A stretch of DNA of 64,000 nt from Mangifera indica (GCF_011075055.1 NC_058151.1:13893800-13957799), one strand, 5' to 3'. Counted from the first letter of the stretch, positions 1-14,104 are shown. Numbers and translations are program-made. Notes: generated by a model not told the origin, from the letters alone.

Positions 1-2149
1 GAGATCGGAGTGATTTCGGTTGAGTTAAATCAACTCATTTGATTGATAATGAATTTGTTGAAGAAGTTGTCAAAAAAAAAAAAAAGAATGTATGGTTGTC
101 GAAGATGATGATGAACAAAAATCATCAGAGAAGTTATTAAAGAAAAAGAAAAGACATTAGAAAAGATGAATTTATTGACAATTTTTTGATGACTTAGATT
201 GATTCGGACTGGCTTGATTCGATCTCGAACTAGGACTATCTCTATTTGAACTTGAATTGTTTGATATGAGTCACGATTTAACCTAGTGTGTACATATTTA
301 AAAGTTGTTGATAAAAACCAAAGGGATAAAAGAAACTTGAGATGGTTTTGGATGAAACAAGAGTAATTTCATTTTCTTTTTTTTTTTAATTATTATTAGG
401 TTCCAAGTGATATGAAAACGAGATGTAAACCATATTAGGAAGCTATACCAATAAAGAAATCTTTTATATCATTTGTAAGATATAAATCAAGTATGCAATC
501 GCCTTATTAATGTGATAGGATGAATATTCTAAACCCGTTTCAATTGGGATATATCGTGATATATGACACCATCGAGTCAATCCAATCAAATTGTCATGTT
601 TACATTATCATATTGTTTATTTAATTTGTTATTAATTTAATTATAAATTGAATTAGTCAAAATCAAATTGACCCTTTAATCAAAACAATACCCAATCTAG
701 ATCCGAGAACTTTAGATAAAAATCTTTATTAAAGATGTGAAGTGTGAATTGTTTGTGAGTTTTTTTTCTTTTGGTTAAATTGGGAAACTACCATTTCATC
801 CTTTTGAATTTGTATGAGTTTGAAAGAGTTCTAGCTAACATTTTATATTCGAAAATTCTTCTGGGTATTTAATTAATTTTTTTATTAATTATTGTCAATT
901 CATAATTTGCAAGAAATTTAATTTAGACCCGAAAAAGAACTCAGTCAAACTCATAATAATTTTAAGCCTTGTTTTAATTTGTAATTAATTTTTATTTTAT
1001 ATTATCTAAAACTTATCATCAATCCAACCTCTCCCATCATGTCACTCCTAACATTTTCATGTGGCTTTTAATACAATATTTTCTATTTAATTTGTTTTTT
1101 TTATTTATTCTTGTTGCGTTGTCGAACATCACCTTAGTTAAACTCACATTAATTATACCGAAGAAACGATCAACTATATCATTTATTTTAATATATGGTA
1201 CATTCACATATACTCTCTTAAATTTTTGTTAGAACGTTTAATAATATAATAATAGATGTGGGTTCGGAGTAATAGATCAAACCACTTTAAAGTCCCACCT
1301 CCTTTTGAAGTTAAACCAAAAACCTAATCTCCTGTTTATCCAAGAGGAACAACTCAGTTGGGGAAAAAAAAAACACAAAGGCAAAAGCAGAAGTTTGGTG
1401 GAGAGAGCTGTTGCCACATATGGGTTTGTGGGTGCCAGATTAAGCCCGGTTTTAGAGGGGCATCCATGTGCAACTGTATCTCCTCCATGTGTGGCAAGTA
1501 AATAAGTTCACCTACCATTATTCAGCCTTAAATATTGCCACAATTTTCTGACTCCATTATTTCAAATAAAACACCATGCCTTCTTCAGGACTCTGCCTCC
1601 CAATAGATCACAGAATCAGATTTCTGTGCTCTCTGCTGTCCTCTCTGTAGTTTTACATGTACTCCATCATGTCCCTGTTAACACCTACCAAACAAAAAAT
1701 TAGTCAAATGAATAACTTGTTTGCGTCTTGAGCAAGAGTGTTTTTGTTTTAGGGTTTTTGGTAGGATCTAAATCAAAATCGGAACCAACTAATTTCATGA
1801 AAATTAGAATCATAACCTAATCAAGGTAACTCAATTCTGTGTAGGAATTGAAACCAAAAATTGAATATCTGTTTGTTCCGATTCTTACAAGATATATTGT
1901 TCACCCATTATACTAGATTGTAATGTACGAAAATTGGATATACTATTTAAAATGGTAGAAACGTAAGGACCCTCCAATATAAGCAATGAGGGCTCTTGTT
2001 GTGGTCCATCAAGATTCAAAATCATATCGTAAATAAAACGAATAATTTGATTACCTATGTATTCATCATGTACTAAACCTAACTTTGATCTTGACATAAT
2101 GTTAGGTAGGTAAATTACCACATTACTCTTAGAAAGAGGTCATTGGTGC

Positions 2150-2560
2150 TATTGTCAAATTTGACCTAAATAGCATCAATCAAGGTGTGATATTTACCAA
2201 ATCACACTAGTCAAGTCACAATATTAGCTAGTGTGAATTAACAATATTGTATTTTTTTTCGAATACAATTCAAACTAAATCACACCTAGAAATGTACAAT
2301 TTAACAATTAGAATCATAGTCAATGTGTGATCTTGTCAAATCCCATTTCGCATGGTATGATTATGGCCAAATTGCATATTTTCAAATGTGGTTTGATCTA
2401 ATGCAGACGCAATCTAATGGTTGGAATTGTAAGCTTGGTGTGATTTCAACACTAATATTGCATTTTTGTCAAGCGTAATACATATAAAATCATATTTTTT
2501 GAATATGATATTACTAGAATTACATATTAAAATGTGATTTTGTCAAATCACGCATTTTTA
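2150..2560. repeat. Palindromic TGTGAT/ATCACA repeat cluster
   Basis: Motifs such as GTGTGATATTTACCAAATCA (about 2182), GTGTGATCTTGTCAAATC (about 2325) and ATGTGATTTTGTCAAATCAC (about 2533) recur within 400 bases. Each is partly self-complementary. This may be the remnant of an inverted-repeat element. No clear ends or target duplications were found, so the boundaries are approximate. Confidence 0.35.
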
Positions 2561-4000
2561 CTTGTAATTTTAATAACCAATTTTAACCAGTCTTTTCCAC
2601 TTAATTTTTTTTTCAAACATTTGAGAAGGTGAAATGACTTTTGTGTTCATCCGTGACTAGTTTTTTGTTAACTGAATTAGGTTTTAGATAAGAGTTCATA
2701 GTCTAAAAATGAGATTGAATTTGGGTCAAATTTTGTGGCTAAGGAGTGACATTGCTAATCCAACTCTTTATATCCTTGCCTTTCAAATTGGTCATGGGCC
2801 AGAGGCCTTATCATGTTCATCCCCACCAAAGAACTTCATCTCATGCGCTTAAGAGATAGAGAGAATTTGGAGGAAATGGGAAATGAAAAATTATTAAATT
2901 TTTGTTTAGTGTGATAATTGAAGTCATGCATAAGGCTCTCATAAATGGGTTCTTTTAGACCAATCAAAATATTGGGCTGAATTGTTCTTAATTACCCAAT
3001 TGAAGCCCTCAAAAGAGTTCATTTGGGGCTAGTTAAAAATACTGGGCTCTTTTTTTGTGCTCACTTGCCACTTTCAAGCGACATATTTTTGGTTTCAAGC
3101 CTTTGTGTACAAACTTTTCAAACTCCATGGATAATATCGTTAATATTGACAAACTTGAGATGTAGGGGATTAGTAGTGGTAACATTTTAGACTAAACAAT
3201 CTAACTTACAATAAAGATATTGTTTATTTTAAACGTTCTGTTTATTATAATTTTGTAAATTTAAATACGTTTTGATAGTTTAAGAAATCACAATTATTTA
3301 CAAATATAAAATTTATCAAGAGGTACATTAGTATTCTATTGAAAGAATGAAATCAAAATTCAAGTTAAGGGCATGTGCTCTGACTTGTAGTAAAAAATGT
3401 CGAATACAAGATAATTCTCACTGTATATGTTAGAGGAGGTGAATAAAAAACATTACTTGGGACGTTATTCATTATTTTTTAAGACAAAATTGCATATATA
3501 TCTCTATTATAAATTGATAATTTAATTACAGTTGTAAACAAGTTAAGCCATTTGTAAGCTACTCTCAACTCAAGCAAGTTATTATTGAACTAAAAATGAG
3601 CTCTATGTCTCTTGGTTAGGTGAGCTCACTTCTCTATTCGACTATAATATTAATAAATTCTTAAAAACTTAAAATATTATATTTATATATCAAAATTTTA
3701 CATTTACTCTCTAAAGTTTACATTTTTCGTGCTAGATTTTTATGTCTTAGTGTAAGAAATTTATTTGGCACACTCATCTTATAGAATTCATATATACAAT
3801 CCAACATTGAACTATGAAAATAGGGGTGAATTTATTAATTTATAAATTATAAAATTTAATATAATTCCTCGAACTGAGCTTGAGTTAATAGTTTTTTTTA
3901 GTTGAGCTCAGACTTAAGCCTTATATAAACCCAATCAAACTAAACTTAAATCCAATAATATTCAGCTTGATTAGATTACAACACTAATTTAATCTAACAA

Positions 4001-4726
4001 GGCCAAAGAACTATTTCCCACCCAAAGTATATTGTTATTCAAGCTTCCACTTGTTAATTTTAAAAATCTTATTTACTTACTCATGGACGGTTAAAATTAA
4101 CGGTTTAAAAGGTAAAATCGTTATTTTATCTATAATATTAAAAATAAATTAAAATTTAATCTAGTTTTTTCCCCTAACATCTAAAAACTAACCATTTCTC
4201 CATAAGCAAAGTTTAAAAAAAAAGCATCCCTCCCCTAGGGTTTAGTTTTCAATCCCAGGTACCAAATCCGACACCATCGTCGACGACGAAGCTTTTTCGA
4301 CGTATCACCATGTTTTGACAGTCTTTCTTCTCTCATTTGGAACGTCGATCAACTCAAATCTAACTTAGAAAGTTGAAGGACAAAGCTATTCGACTTTTCA
4401 GGCCAGATTTGGGTCGATCGATGTTCTAGAAGAGGAAAGAGAGACCGTCAAAATGTGTCGAAAAAGCTTTATTGTTGACGATGGCATCGCATTTGACGTT
4501 AGAGATTGAAAACTAAATTCTAGTAGGATAATATTATTTTTTAAAACTTGACATAGGGGAAAAATGATTATTTTTTAGGGGTTAAAGGAGAAAAAAAGAT
4601 AAAATTTTAAGAGGTTAAAATTTCGTTAATTTTAACCGTTTATGGGTGAATAAATGAGATTTTTAAAGTTAATAGTGGAAAACTTTAAGATTATAGCATA
4701 TTTTGGTGGGAATAAGTCATTTGGCC
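4001..4726. mobile_element. Foldback MITE, GGCCAAA family copy 1 (Mutator-type)
   Basis: The element begins GGCCAAAGAACTATTTCCCA and ends with the inverted equivalent TGGGAATAAGTCATTTGGCC, allowing mismatches. It is flanked by 9-bp direct repeats ATCTAACAA (3992-4000) and ATCTAATAA (4727-4735), which differ by one C/T change. Much of the length is self-complementary: an outer AT-rich arm, then a GC-richer interior with TCGACGACGAAGCT and CGTCGATC motifs near the centre. It encodes no protein. Nine-bp target duplications are characteristic of Mutator-like elements. It shares ends, but not the central sequence, with the copies at 41981, 44650 and 57836. Confidence 0.8.
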
Positions 4727-7700
4727 ATCTAATAAATGCACTTTGTACAAAGTACTCCAAGTCCCAACCAACCAAAATCGCAACCCTAATTTTTTATAGA
4801 AAATAATTTACTGCAGCAAATTTATAGGTGGTATCTCCCTGGTATAATTATGAAGAAAATTGACAAAAACAACCAAAAATTTAATACTTCTTGACTTGGG
4901 GGTTTTCCCTATGTTCTTTTGTCATAAAAATCAACCCCAACTATAATTGCTACTAAAAGAAGATGATTCTTCGATAACTGCTCTTTGTATTCTTCCTAGT
5001 CCTCATTAATTGCTCTTAATTCAACTTCACCTATTGTTTCAAATAATCATAATTTTACATTAAATTATAATTATAATTACCTAATTTCGAAAATAATAAT
5101 ATTTTATATATATAATTTATATGAAAAAAAATTATACAGAGTGATGTGATAATATCTTTTCATCTGTCACATATTAATATTGTCATATCTAGGGTTAGAT
5201 TCGAATCGAATCAGTTTGAGCTCTAGCTTGAGCTCTGTTTGGTCTAGCACGAAACGAGTCAGTCTTAGTCGAGTTCAAACTATTCGTCAAATTTTCTAAT
5301 TAAAATTTTTGATACACAATGACGTTATTTTGATCAATATGTATTAAAACGACATCATTTTGATAACAAAAAATGAGTCAAACTGAATTCGAATCGATTT
5401 TAGCTAAGGTCAAACTTGAGCCAATTATATATGAATTGATTCGAGCTCGAGCTACGCTATTAAAAAGGTTGAGATTTATATATTCAATTCAGAGGAGTTT
5501 TATTGAGTATAGAGTAAACCTTAGGAAACTTTGAAAATTATCCCTTTTTAAGAATTATAAAATCTCACAGCTTCTACCCAAAATCACCTATAAATATAAT
5601 ATAAACTTACGAGGTTCTTTAAGGTATGAACTAAGATGGGAATTTTTGTATTTTCCTTGAGTTGTTTATACTATAGCTCACAATTCAAAGGGAATAGAGT
5701 GGGAAATCCTGAAAAATTCAAAGTTATTTCTAAATCCTGTTCATATAGTTCTAGAAAGGAAACATGATTTGACCAGAGGGTGCTTGTTTTGATTCTTGGC
5801 AGGAATTTGACAAAGGTGGTGGGTCATTCAGGTGAGGCAGATTCAATTCTTCCTTCCACTAATAAAATTAGGTTTTGAAGGATTTGTTCTGTCTCTATCT
5901 TCTTTCTTATGTCAACTCCACCAACATTTCCGAGAATTTTTTTATCTTCTTGTGAGGTGAGAACATAAATCCCTTAAGAAACCTTCTAATTTGACCTCTC
6001 TAATAATTGTTTTCATACATTGCATAACGTGTGGAGCCAACACCCCCATGCCCAACACGGTTTTAATTTTTTTTTAAACTCAGATCATACGTGGACACAA
6101 TCTGATCCAATTGACCAACCTAACTAATGATATCATCCTATGTAATTAAAATTTTTAAACGGGGTTATGTAATACAACTTGGGTATTACACTCAAATTGA
6201 TCTAATTGGGTTATTAAATCCCATGTCAATTTTGTTCAATGACTAAAACGAGTTTTAACCATAATCCCGATTGGCTGAACAATTTTTAGATTTTTTTTTT
6301 CAGAACTCAATTGACAATACCGTCATGTTCAAAGGAGGTTGTTTAACCGAAGAAGATTAATTTTTTTTTTTTTTAAGCTTGTCATAGATGGGGTTGAAAA
6401 ACATGGTTCCCACAACATTTGTGTTTGAAAATATTTTTTACTTTTGGTTCATATAAAACTTTATAATTGATGAACATTCTTCTGATTCATATTTTACAAA
6501 TGCAAACTATTTTTTTTTTTCTAATTTTTTAAGTTTAATCTCAATGACCCAATGTTATTATTTAATCTTGGTGGCCCTCCAAGTCAATCCACCTGAAAAT
6601 GACTCCTTTTCTGCACTGAAATTTACAATTTTGGTTTTGGGAAAAAGAGTTGGATTTGAAAATGGCATATTGTCTTTGCACCCCTTTTACTTGCTCAAGA
6701 AAATGCAGGCTAGCCATTCATGACCTTTATCCCATCTCTTAGCCATTTCTCACCTCAATTAATGAATTTTTTTTTTTTTTTTTTTTGCATTATTTAGCTT
6801 GGGTTGATGGCATTAAGCTTGCGATTGTTGAGTTGATAAGCTTTCAATTCGAATTTGAGACAAGAATGGCTAATTTTTTACCTAATTTTTTGTGCTTTTG
6901 AATACAAATTCTATGTGTGTTTTAAAATCAAATTTTGTCAAAAAATAAAAAAGATTGGTCGAATAGGATGATCTCCAATTCATTTTGTGTGATGAGAATC
7001 ATGCACAATATATGAATATATGGCTCTGGATAAGGGGGGTTGAAAACTTGGCCACTTCTTTTGATCCTTTTTTGTTTTTGTCGGTGTAGCATAGAGACAA
7101 AATAAAAAAAGAATATTATATATTTAAATAGTAAATATTAATATTATATTATTTTTAATGTATAATTATGATAAAATATAAAAATAGATTGCAAATGTAT
7201 TGAATTTAAATAAAGATAGACTCAAATTTGACTCAAATCTGACTGAAATCTTTAATGATTAGCTCTACCTCATTTGAACTTATGCATAATATCATTAAAA
7301 TATTGTCAATAGGATAAATAGGATTGTCGACTAAACAAATAGACGAATAATATAATCGGAGGATGAAAAATGTTTTTGAGGGATAAATGAGTTGAGTTGT
7401 TAAGTTGAAATTCTAATTCGAATTCAATTTATTTGAACTGAACATGAATTCAAACTCAAACTAGCTCGATTCGAATTCAACTTTAATGCACTTGTTGATT
7501 CCCAATACTTGTTCATTTAGTATTATTGAAATGAAAATGGGGAGGGAGCCAAAAATATTATTGTAATTAATAAAGCAAAGTTTCACCATTTTCCTTTAAT
7601 GGCTTCTATAACATATACAATTAATATTTTATTAGGCACCCCAATTTTTCTCCACTAAATTAGAGAGAGTGACCTTTTTACAAAGGCATCTACTAATTAT

Positions 7701-9005
7701 GACTAAGATAATCTTAATTCTACATTAATTGCCCATAAAACACCTTTTAATTATAGAGAAAAAGGTCACCATTATTTCATAGATTGAATATGCTTTTGGG
7801 GTTCTTTTCCATATTCTTAAAAATGTAGTTACCTCTCACTGAACAACTTCATTTCTTTATAGAAAAAAGAAGCACATGACATTGCTTATTCTTTTGGAGA
7901 AATAATTCCAAGGAATGTAATAGGGGTAAAATAGATTTTTCATACCATAATTAATCATAAGTTGACAAATATTTCACTAGTCTTAGAGATTTTTCAAAAA
8001 GGAGGGGGGGAAGGGGGTTGGGGGTTGATTTATCATTTAAAGCAATTTGAATAATACCTAAGACATTAAATAAATTTTATCAATTGTTTTGAAATACGGA
8101 CTAAATCAATTAGTTTAATTGGTCTAACCAAGAACTATTGGTAGTGATGGCTCAAAATGATAATCCAATGGCTAGAAAGTTTGCTTTAGGCTACAAGTGA
8201 AACGCCGGTTTAGGAAAGGAATGAGTTATAAAAAAAAATAATAATAAGATCAACGTTAAAAATAAATCAGAAATGAGATTGATACCAAGATAAGTTGAAA
8301 ACGTCTAACAGTTTTTAATTTTTAATCAAATATAAATATACATCTTTATATAACGGAATAAAAATTAGTGATAAAATTATACAATAATATGTTAATATAT
8401 TGGGAAACTATATTTAGAATTAATAATTATATTTCCTAGATATGATGGGTAATATCAATCCACTCCCGCACACAGAGAAAAACTTTAAGGATTAATGTCA
8501 AAAATGAAACTTTCAATATAACCCAAGAAATTATTTTATTTTATTTTATTCTTCTTCTTCTCAACTTTGAATTCCTATTCCAAAAACCCAATACGGTAGA
8601 CAGAAGAGACCCTTCAACTGAAGAAAATCTTCAATGTGTATCTCTCTTAACGGCCCTCAGAATTTCCAGGGATTTAAGCAACCAAAAAATTAGCTTGAAA
8701 CTCAGTAGCTCATATGTGCTTTTCTCCTCTTATTTTTTGGCTAAAAAATTCCTTATCTGTCTCCTTAATTAGGTTAAACTTCAACTTCTGATGTTAATAT
8801 GAGAATTTTCGGCATCTTTTCTGAGTTTTAAACGGGTGAAAAGTCTATTCTTGCATGCAATTTTCAACGTTAAAATTAGAGTTTTCATCAACGCTTGTGT
8901 TTCCTGCTCTGTTTTTGCTTCAGAATGAATAAACTCTTTCTTGGGTTAAATTGGTGGCTTCCCTGAGGGATTTTGTTGAGAAATAAGCGTCTGGGTTTGG
9001 TTAAT

Positions 9006-12000
9006 ATGGCTTCTGTTGATGGATTTCTCTTTCAGAAATTGTTTCTCTGTAATGGCTTTTTCTGGGTCTCTGTCTCCTCTCTGTTTCTCACTCTGTTTGC
9101 TCTCCTCTACAAGTTCTATTGCAGGTATTTATAAATTAAAGTTGTATTCTTTTTTAGTTATATTTATAAATTTTTTTATATTTTTTTTATCAGTTTGGTT
9201 TCAATTTTCTTCAGAGTTGGGAGAGAAGCAAGTTCTGACGAAAACAACTTAAATTGCTTGGCGGTTTCCCTTCATGAAAGCAATCAAGTTGATTCTTGTC
9301 TTCTAAATTCAGAAGCTGAAATTGAAGAAAGAAAATCTGATTCTATTGAGTTTGAGGATACAGAGAATGATGAAGAAGAGACTCCAAAGTACTTTCTCAA
9401 TTTCAAGTTTCAATCTTTGGAAGAATTTTGTAAAAGTAATCATGAAAATTGGGACTTAGTTCCATCCACAAGCACTAATAAGTATGAGTTCAAGTCTGAG
9501 AATTATTTAAGTGGGTTCATTGAGGAGCCAAGAGATGTGAGCTTTAGTGTAAAAGAGCTGTATGCTGATTCAATGAATGTTTCTTCTGGAAATCAGGAGG
9601 TTATGGCTGATGAATTTTTGTTAGAGAGTGATTTTATGGATCAAAATTTGGGAGAAGGAACTGTTGATGAAGAAGGAGAGGTTGCAGAGAAGCTAGAATT
9701 GGCAACATTGATTGAAGATGAGAAGCAGAAGCCAAAGGATGAAGAAGGTTTAGGAGATGTTGTGTTTCTTTCAGAAAATGACTTGGTAGCGTCGGACTCT
9801 GATGCGGATTCGATAACTTCGAGCAATGAATTATCTGTTTTGAGTCCATATATTGGCTCAACTAGTGATGGATTTTTGTCTGATAAAGATTTTGAAGAGG
9901 AGTTTGAGTTTAGTATCATGAGGAGCATCGAGAGGGATTTGGAAGACTTGCATTTGCAGAAATTCAGCGATGACGCTGCTGAGGATGCTGATGATGAAGA
10001 TAGTGATATAATGGAGGAGCTTAAACATTTAGAAGAGTCTGATGATGTAGAGAATTCAAGCACTCAAGGCTCAGAAATGCTGTCTGGGAAAGATTTTCAC
10101 GACGAAAACGATTCAAAGAATCATGAATTCAGTGGCAAAAAGAATCAAGCAACAAGTAGTTTGAATGAGGCGAATAACTCCAATTTGCAGAATTCATCTG
10201 CTTCTGTGGATTCTGAGGATTCAAATGGACTTGAAACCTTGTGGGAGCACCAAGATTTGATAGAGCAGCTGAAAATGGAGCTTAAAAAGGTGAGGGCTAT
10301 AGGGCTACCCACCATCCTAGAAGAGTCTGAATCTCCCAAAATAATGGAAGATTTAAAGCCTTGGAAGATCGATGAGAAGTTCCAGCATGAAGATCGAATG
10401 GGCGAGCTTCACAAATTCTATCGGAGCTACAGGGAACGGATGCGAAAATTTGACATTTTGAATTACCAGAAGATGTATGCAATAGGTCAGTTACTTCTTG
10501 CACAATCCTTAACTACTGTTCAAAAACTTTATTTCTGCATCAGAAGTTGTTCATTAACTGTATAAAGATCTGTTGTGTCGGTAAATTTTATCTGAAATCG
10601 TCAAGAAACCTTCTCACCAAGCTAATGCATGCAAATCAGTTGTTATTATGAATAAAACTACCTAACTTGTATTCTCTTTTCATGTTAGTTGGGTCAGCAG
10701 AAGTACAAGATTTTGAGTAATAATGAATTTTAATATGCATAAACCATGTTCATACAAGCATTTGAATTCTAATCATGAGTATGCTTTTTGTTATAAAGCA
10801 GTCTGGTATATTTTAGTTTATGCTAATTAGATCTACGTTCTGACCCATTTTGCCGTAAGGACCAGCGTCGAATACTGAGGTAGTTGAAGGTTCACATCCA
10901 TTCTCCAAGTGCCATCCCAACAACTTTAATTTTCATGTTGGCCCTCCACGATATTATTTAATACACTACCTTATTCTGGAAATGCTTTACCTAAATCCTG
11001 CACTTGCTTTTATGTATGACTGATGCATATGGCGAGCAATTTGATGTGTTGCATATGCTTATATTTGATGGAAAGTACCGATTTGTCACATGTTTTGTGT
11101 AAATCTTTAGGCTTTCTCCAATCTAAGGACCCACTTAAATCGATTTCGAGCCTCAAACTGTCAGCTCCAGGAGTGTCATCTCTTTTGTCGCAGAATTTCC
11201 TCTTGGGAAAGCGGAGAAAGTCTGAATCTGACCCAATGAAGAAGTTTATTAGAGAGTTGCATAGTGATCTAGAAGTGGTATATGTTGGACAACTGTGCCT
11301 CTCTTGGGAATTCCTTCATTGGCAATATGAAAAGTCCTTGGAGTTATGGGAATCTGACCCTTACAGCACACGTAAGTACAACGAAGTTGCTGGTGAATTT
11401 CAACAGTTTCAAGTACTAATACAAAGATTCATAGAAAACGAACCCTTTGAAGGTCCAAGAGTGCAGAATTATATCAAAAATCGATGCATTCTCCGTAATC
11501 TTCTCCAGGTTCCAGTAATAAGAGGTAAAATAAACAAAATAACAAAGTAGGCGTACATTTCTTAATTTATCAGCCAAAAACATTGACTAATAAGAAACTT
11601 ATTCATTCATATTGCAGAGGACAGCAAAAAGGATAAGAAAGCAAAAATGAAACGGAGAGACGAGTATGTAATCACCAGTGACATGCTAGTTGAGACCATG
11701 GAAGAATCGATTAGAATATTTTGGCGATTCGTTCGAGCCGATAAAGACGCAAATGTTGTAAGACCAAAGATTAGAAGGAGAACTCAGGTTGAGCCACAAG
11801 AAACCTTAGACTTGGAGCTTTTGTCAGAGGTTAGAACTAGTCTTCAGAAGGTAATATATATACATATATTTTTTTTAACTGAACTACATATGTTTGTAAT
11901 AAAATGTTATATGATTTTGTTCGAGTTCATTTTTTTTTCACTTGAAATGCAGAAGGAAAAGAAGCTCAAAGACATACTGAGAAGTGGGAACTGCATATTG

Positions 12001-12204
12001 AGAAAATTTCAGAAGCAAGAAGATAGTTCAGATCAAGTTCTTTACTTCTTTTCACAAGTCGACATGAAGCTTGTGGCAAGAGTTTTGAACATGTCGAAGA
12101 TCACGACCGATCAATTGCTATGGTGTCGAAATAAATTGAGCAAGATTAATTTTGTTAGTAGAAAGATACAAGTAGAACCTTCATTCTTGCTTTTTCCTTG
12201 TTAG
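9006..12204 (+). CDS. DUF1666 family protein (often mislabelled 'ribosomal protein L34Ae')
   Basis: Five exons: 9006-9124, 9215-10485, 11111-11524, 11618-11850, 11953-12204. They give 762 residues with all phases consistent. Residues about 15-38 form one hydrophobic segment (FFWVSVSSLFLTLFALLYKF), a likely N-terminal membrane anchor. Residues about 40-400 are very acidic and serine-rich, without recognisable fold. The C-terminal part has the conserved DUF1666 blocks: YAIGFLQSKDPL across the exon 2/3 junction, LCLSWEFLHWQYEKSLEL, IRIFWRFVRADK, and the terminal WCRNKLSKINF...VEPSFLLFPC. The function of the family is unknown. It is not a ribosomal protein; that label comes from a locus where it lies next to RPL34, as it does here. 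The start was chosen because its small first exon supplies the membrane segment and splices in phase. Confidence 0.85.
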
Positions 12205-12614
12205 TATGAATTCATGTAGCTCTTTCAATGTATATTATAAAAGGATTTGTTTGAGGAAATCTTTCTTAGGTTTGATCTCAATTTATGATAATATTATCAG
12301 GATGGATTGATCTAAGCGGGTTTGAATAAATCTCGATCTTAATATATGACTACATTGTTAAACTAAGAGTAGATTTAAATCGAATGTAAAGATCAGTTTA
12401 AGTTTAACTTAAATCTATAATACTCAAGTTTATTTAAATTGATGGATAAACAATATATAATAATAATAATATTATTAGATGAATAAACAATATTATATAT
12501 CGTAAAAATAACATACGAGTATTGTCATAGAAAATTGTTAAATATAATATCATTGAAAGGGTACATAATATCCGAAAAAATAACAGTGGAGTGAAAAATA
12601 AAATATATATCAAG

Positions 12615-12697
12615 AATGGGATTCGAACAATTGCCCTATTGGGTCAACACCTAAAGATGTTGCATTTGACCAACTCGGCTAACGTGACAATGCCTGA
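12615..12697 (-). pseudogene. tRNA-Leu-like pseudogene or tRNA-derived fragment
   Basis: On the minus strand an A-box-like TAGCCGAGTTGGTCAAATGC is followed by an anticodon-like arm CAACA-TCTTTAGG-TGTTG, a long variable arm and a B-box TTGTTCGAATCCCAT. This is the layout of a class II tRNA and resembles tRNA-Leu with a UAG-like anticodon. The anticodon loop has eight bases instead of seven. The T stem barely pairs and the acceptor stem is poor. It is therefore a decayed copy or the head of a tRNA-derived repeat, not a working tRNA. Confidence 0.5.
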
Positions 12698-13560
12698 TGA
12701 AGGTATTTATAAGTTATTATAAATATAACAAAATACAGATTTAAATACTAATTTTCACTAAGAGAAATGGGGTTAAACAATGCAATTGCCCCTCTAAATT
12801 AATTATTTTTTCTTGTTATATAACTAAGTGCCTCTCCTTATAATTAGGGTTGGATTTGATTGGTTCAAATTTAAAAAACTTAATTTGATATCAGTTTCAG
12901 ATCAATGACTTGAGGTTCAAACTCGATTTAAATATAATTTAAATAAAAAATTTAATTTGATCTAGCTTAAACTTAAATATTTTCATTAACTTAAATTCAA
13001 CTTATTTTATAAAATCGAGTGTAATCACTTGTTTAAATTTAATTTATTTGATTCAAACTCAAATTTGAGATTGAACAACTTAGTCAAATTAAACCATACT
13101 TATAAGGATGAAATACAAATATTTCTATTTAATTTGTTAAAATGTTCCTAATACTATATAGCCTATAATGTACACCTAACATAAAATTCATGATGTAGAA
13201 TATTAAATTTTGATTTATACAAATGACAAATATAATCGTTTGTCTTTTAAAATATGATAGTAAAATTGCGTATTATATCATAGGTTAATATCCTAATATT
13301 CCGTATCATGTATTTGTATGTAAGATATATTTTTTAAAATAATAATAAAACAAAAATATTCAAATTATCGAATTATATTAGAAAATATCAAAACACTTTC
13401 TAAAATTCTAAACTTTTTTAATAACGATCTTATCATATCACTGCTTCTAAAAAAAATGTATTAATTTATATTGGTTATATGTCATATTAATTTTTAATGT
13501 ATTTTAAAATATGTATCGTATACTATTATGTGGTATACCTTGTGTATTGTATGATATTAA

Positions 13561-14031
13561 AGGGGCGTTTAGTTTGGGTAATGTTTTATTACCAAAATAA
13601 AAAGATTACCTTGAAGATAGATTACTTAGAAGATTACTGAGTATAAATGATTACTATGTTTGATAAAATTTGATAGGTATAAATAATTATTGTATTTGGT
13701 TAAAGGTAATAAATGATGACTAGTAAATTATTTTATTTAAATGCCCTTAAATATAATTATTTTAAAATTATTTTTATATTATTTGTCATATTAATTAAAA
13801 ATAAATTTATTTTTATCTCAAAAAATTAATAAATAATAATATAATTATAATAAACTCAAGATTACCTCAGTAATCTTTAAATACCTAAGGTGAAAGTGGT
13901 AATCAGATTACCACCTATATTATCTGTCACGTCAGCATTGGTAATAGAATCTTTTATTACTGATAAACCAAATAAGAGAATAAAAGATAGATTACCAAGA
14001 TAATCTTAAAAGACGCCAACCAAACGCCCCA
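13561..14031. mobile_element. Tourist-like (PIF/Harbinger) MITE
   Basis: A 471-bp element begins AGGGGCGTTTAGTTTGGGTA and ends ACCAAACGCCCCA, so the ends are imperfect inverted repeats of the GGGGCGTTTGGTT type. It is flanked by TAA on both sides (13558-13560 and 14032-14034), the 3-bp target duplication used by PIF/Harbinger elements. The interior is palindromic and rich in GATTACC/GGTAATC words. No coding sequence is present. Confidence 0.7.
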
Positions 14032-14104
14032 TAAGGAATATATTTCACAATATTAAACACATTCCTGGAAATAAAAAATTAGGCAAAATAATATTAATAA
14101 TTAT

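Larger units (their letters stand above)
1..9005. other. AT-rich intergenic spacer
   Basis: About 9 kb with no convincing gene. Open frames are short and in low-complexity sequence. It contains the long hairpin element at 4001-4726, several poly-T or poly-A runs (for example near 6360 and 6765), palindromic TGTGAT/ATCACA repeats near 2180-2560, and diffuse TCGAG/CTCGA-rich repeat fragments near 5200-5460 and 7390-7490. The last few hundred bases (about 8580-9005) probably hold the promoter and 5' UTR of the DUF1666 gene. Confidence 0.7.

Noticed and set aside
1305..1505. 66-codon open frame
   Set aside because: No family resemblance, flanked by AT-rich spacer, and its second half is the imperfect hairpin at 1394-1500.
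9641..10063. 140-codon antisense frame, Ser-rich
   Set aside because: Mirror of the acidic Glu/Asp-rich region of the DUF1666 protein. GAA/GAT-rich codons give Ser/Phe codons on the other strand.
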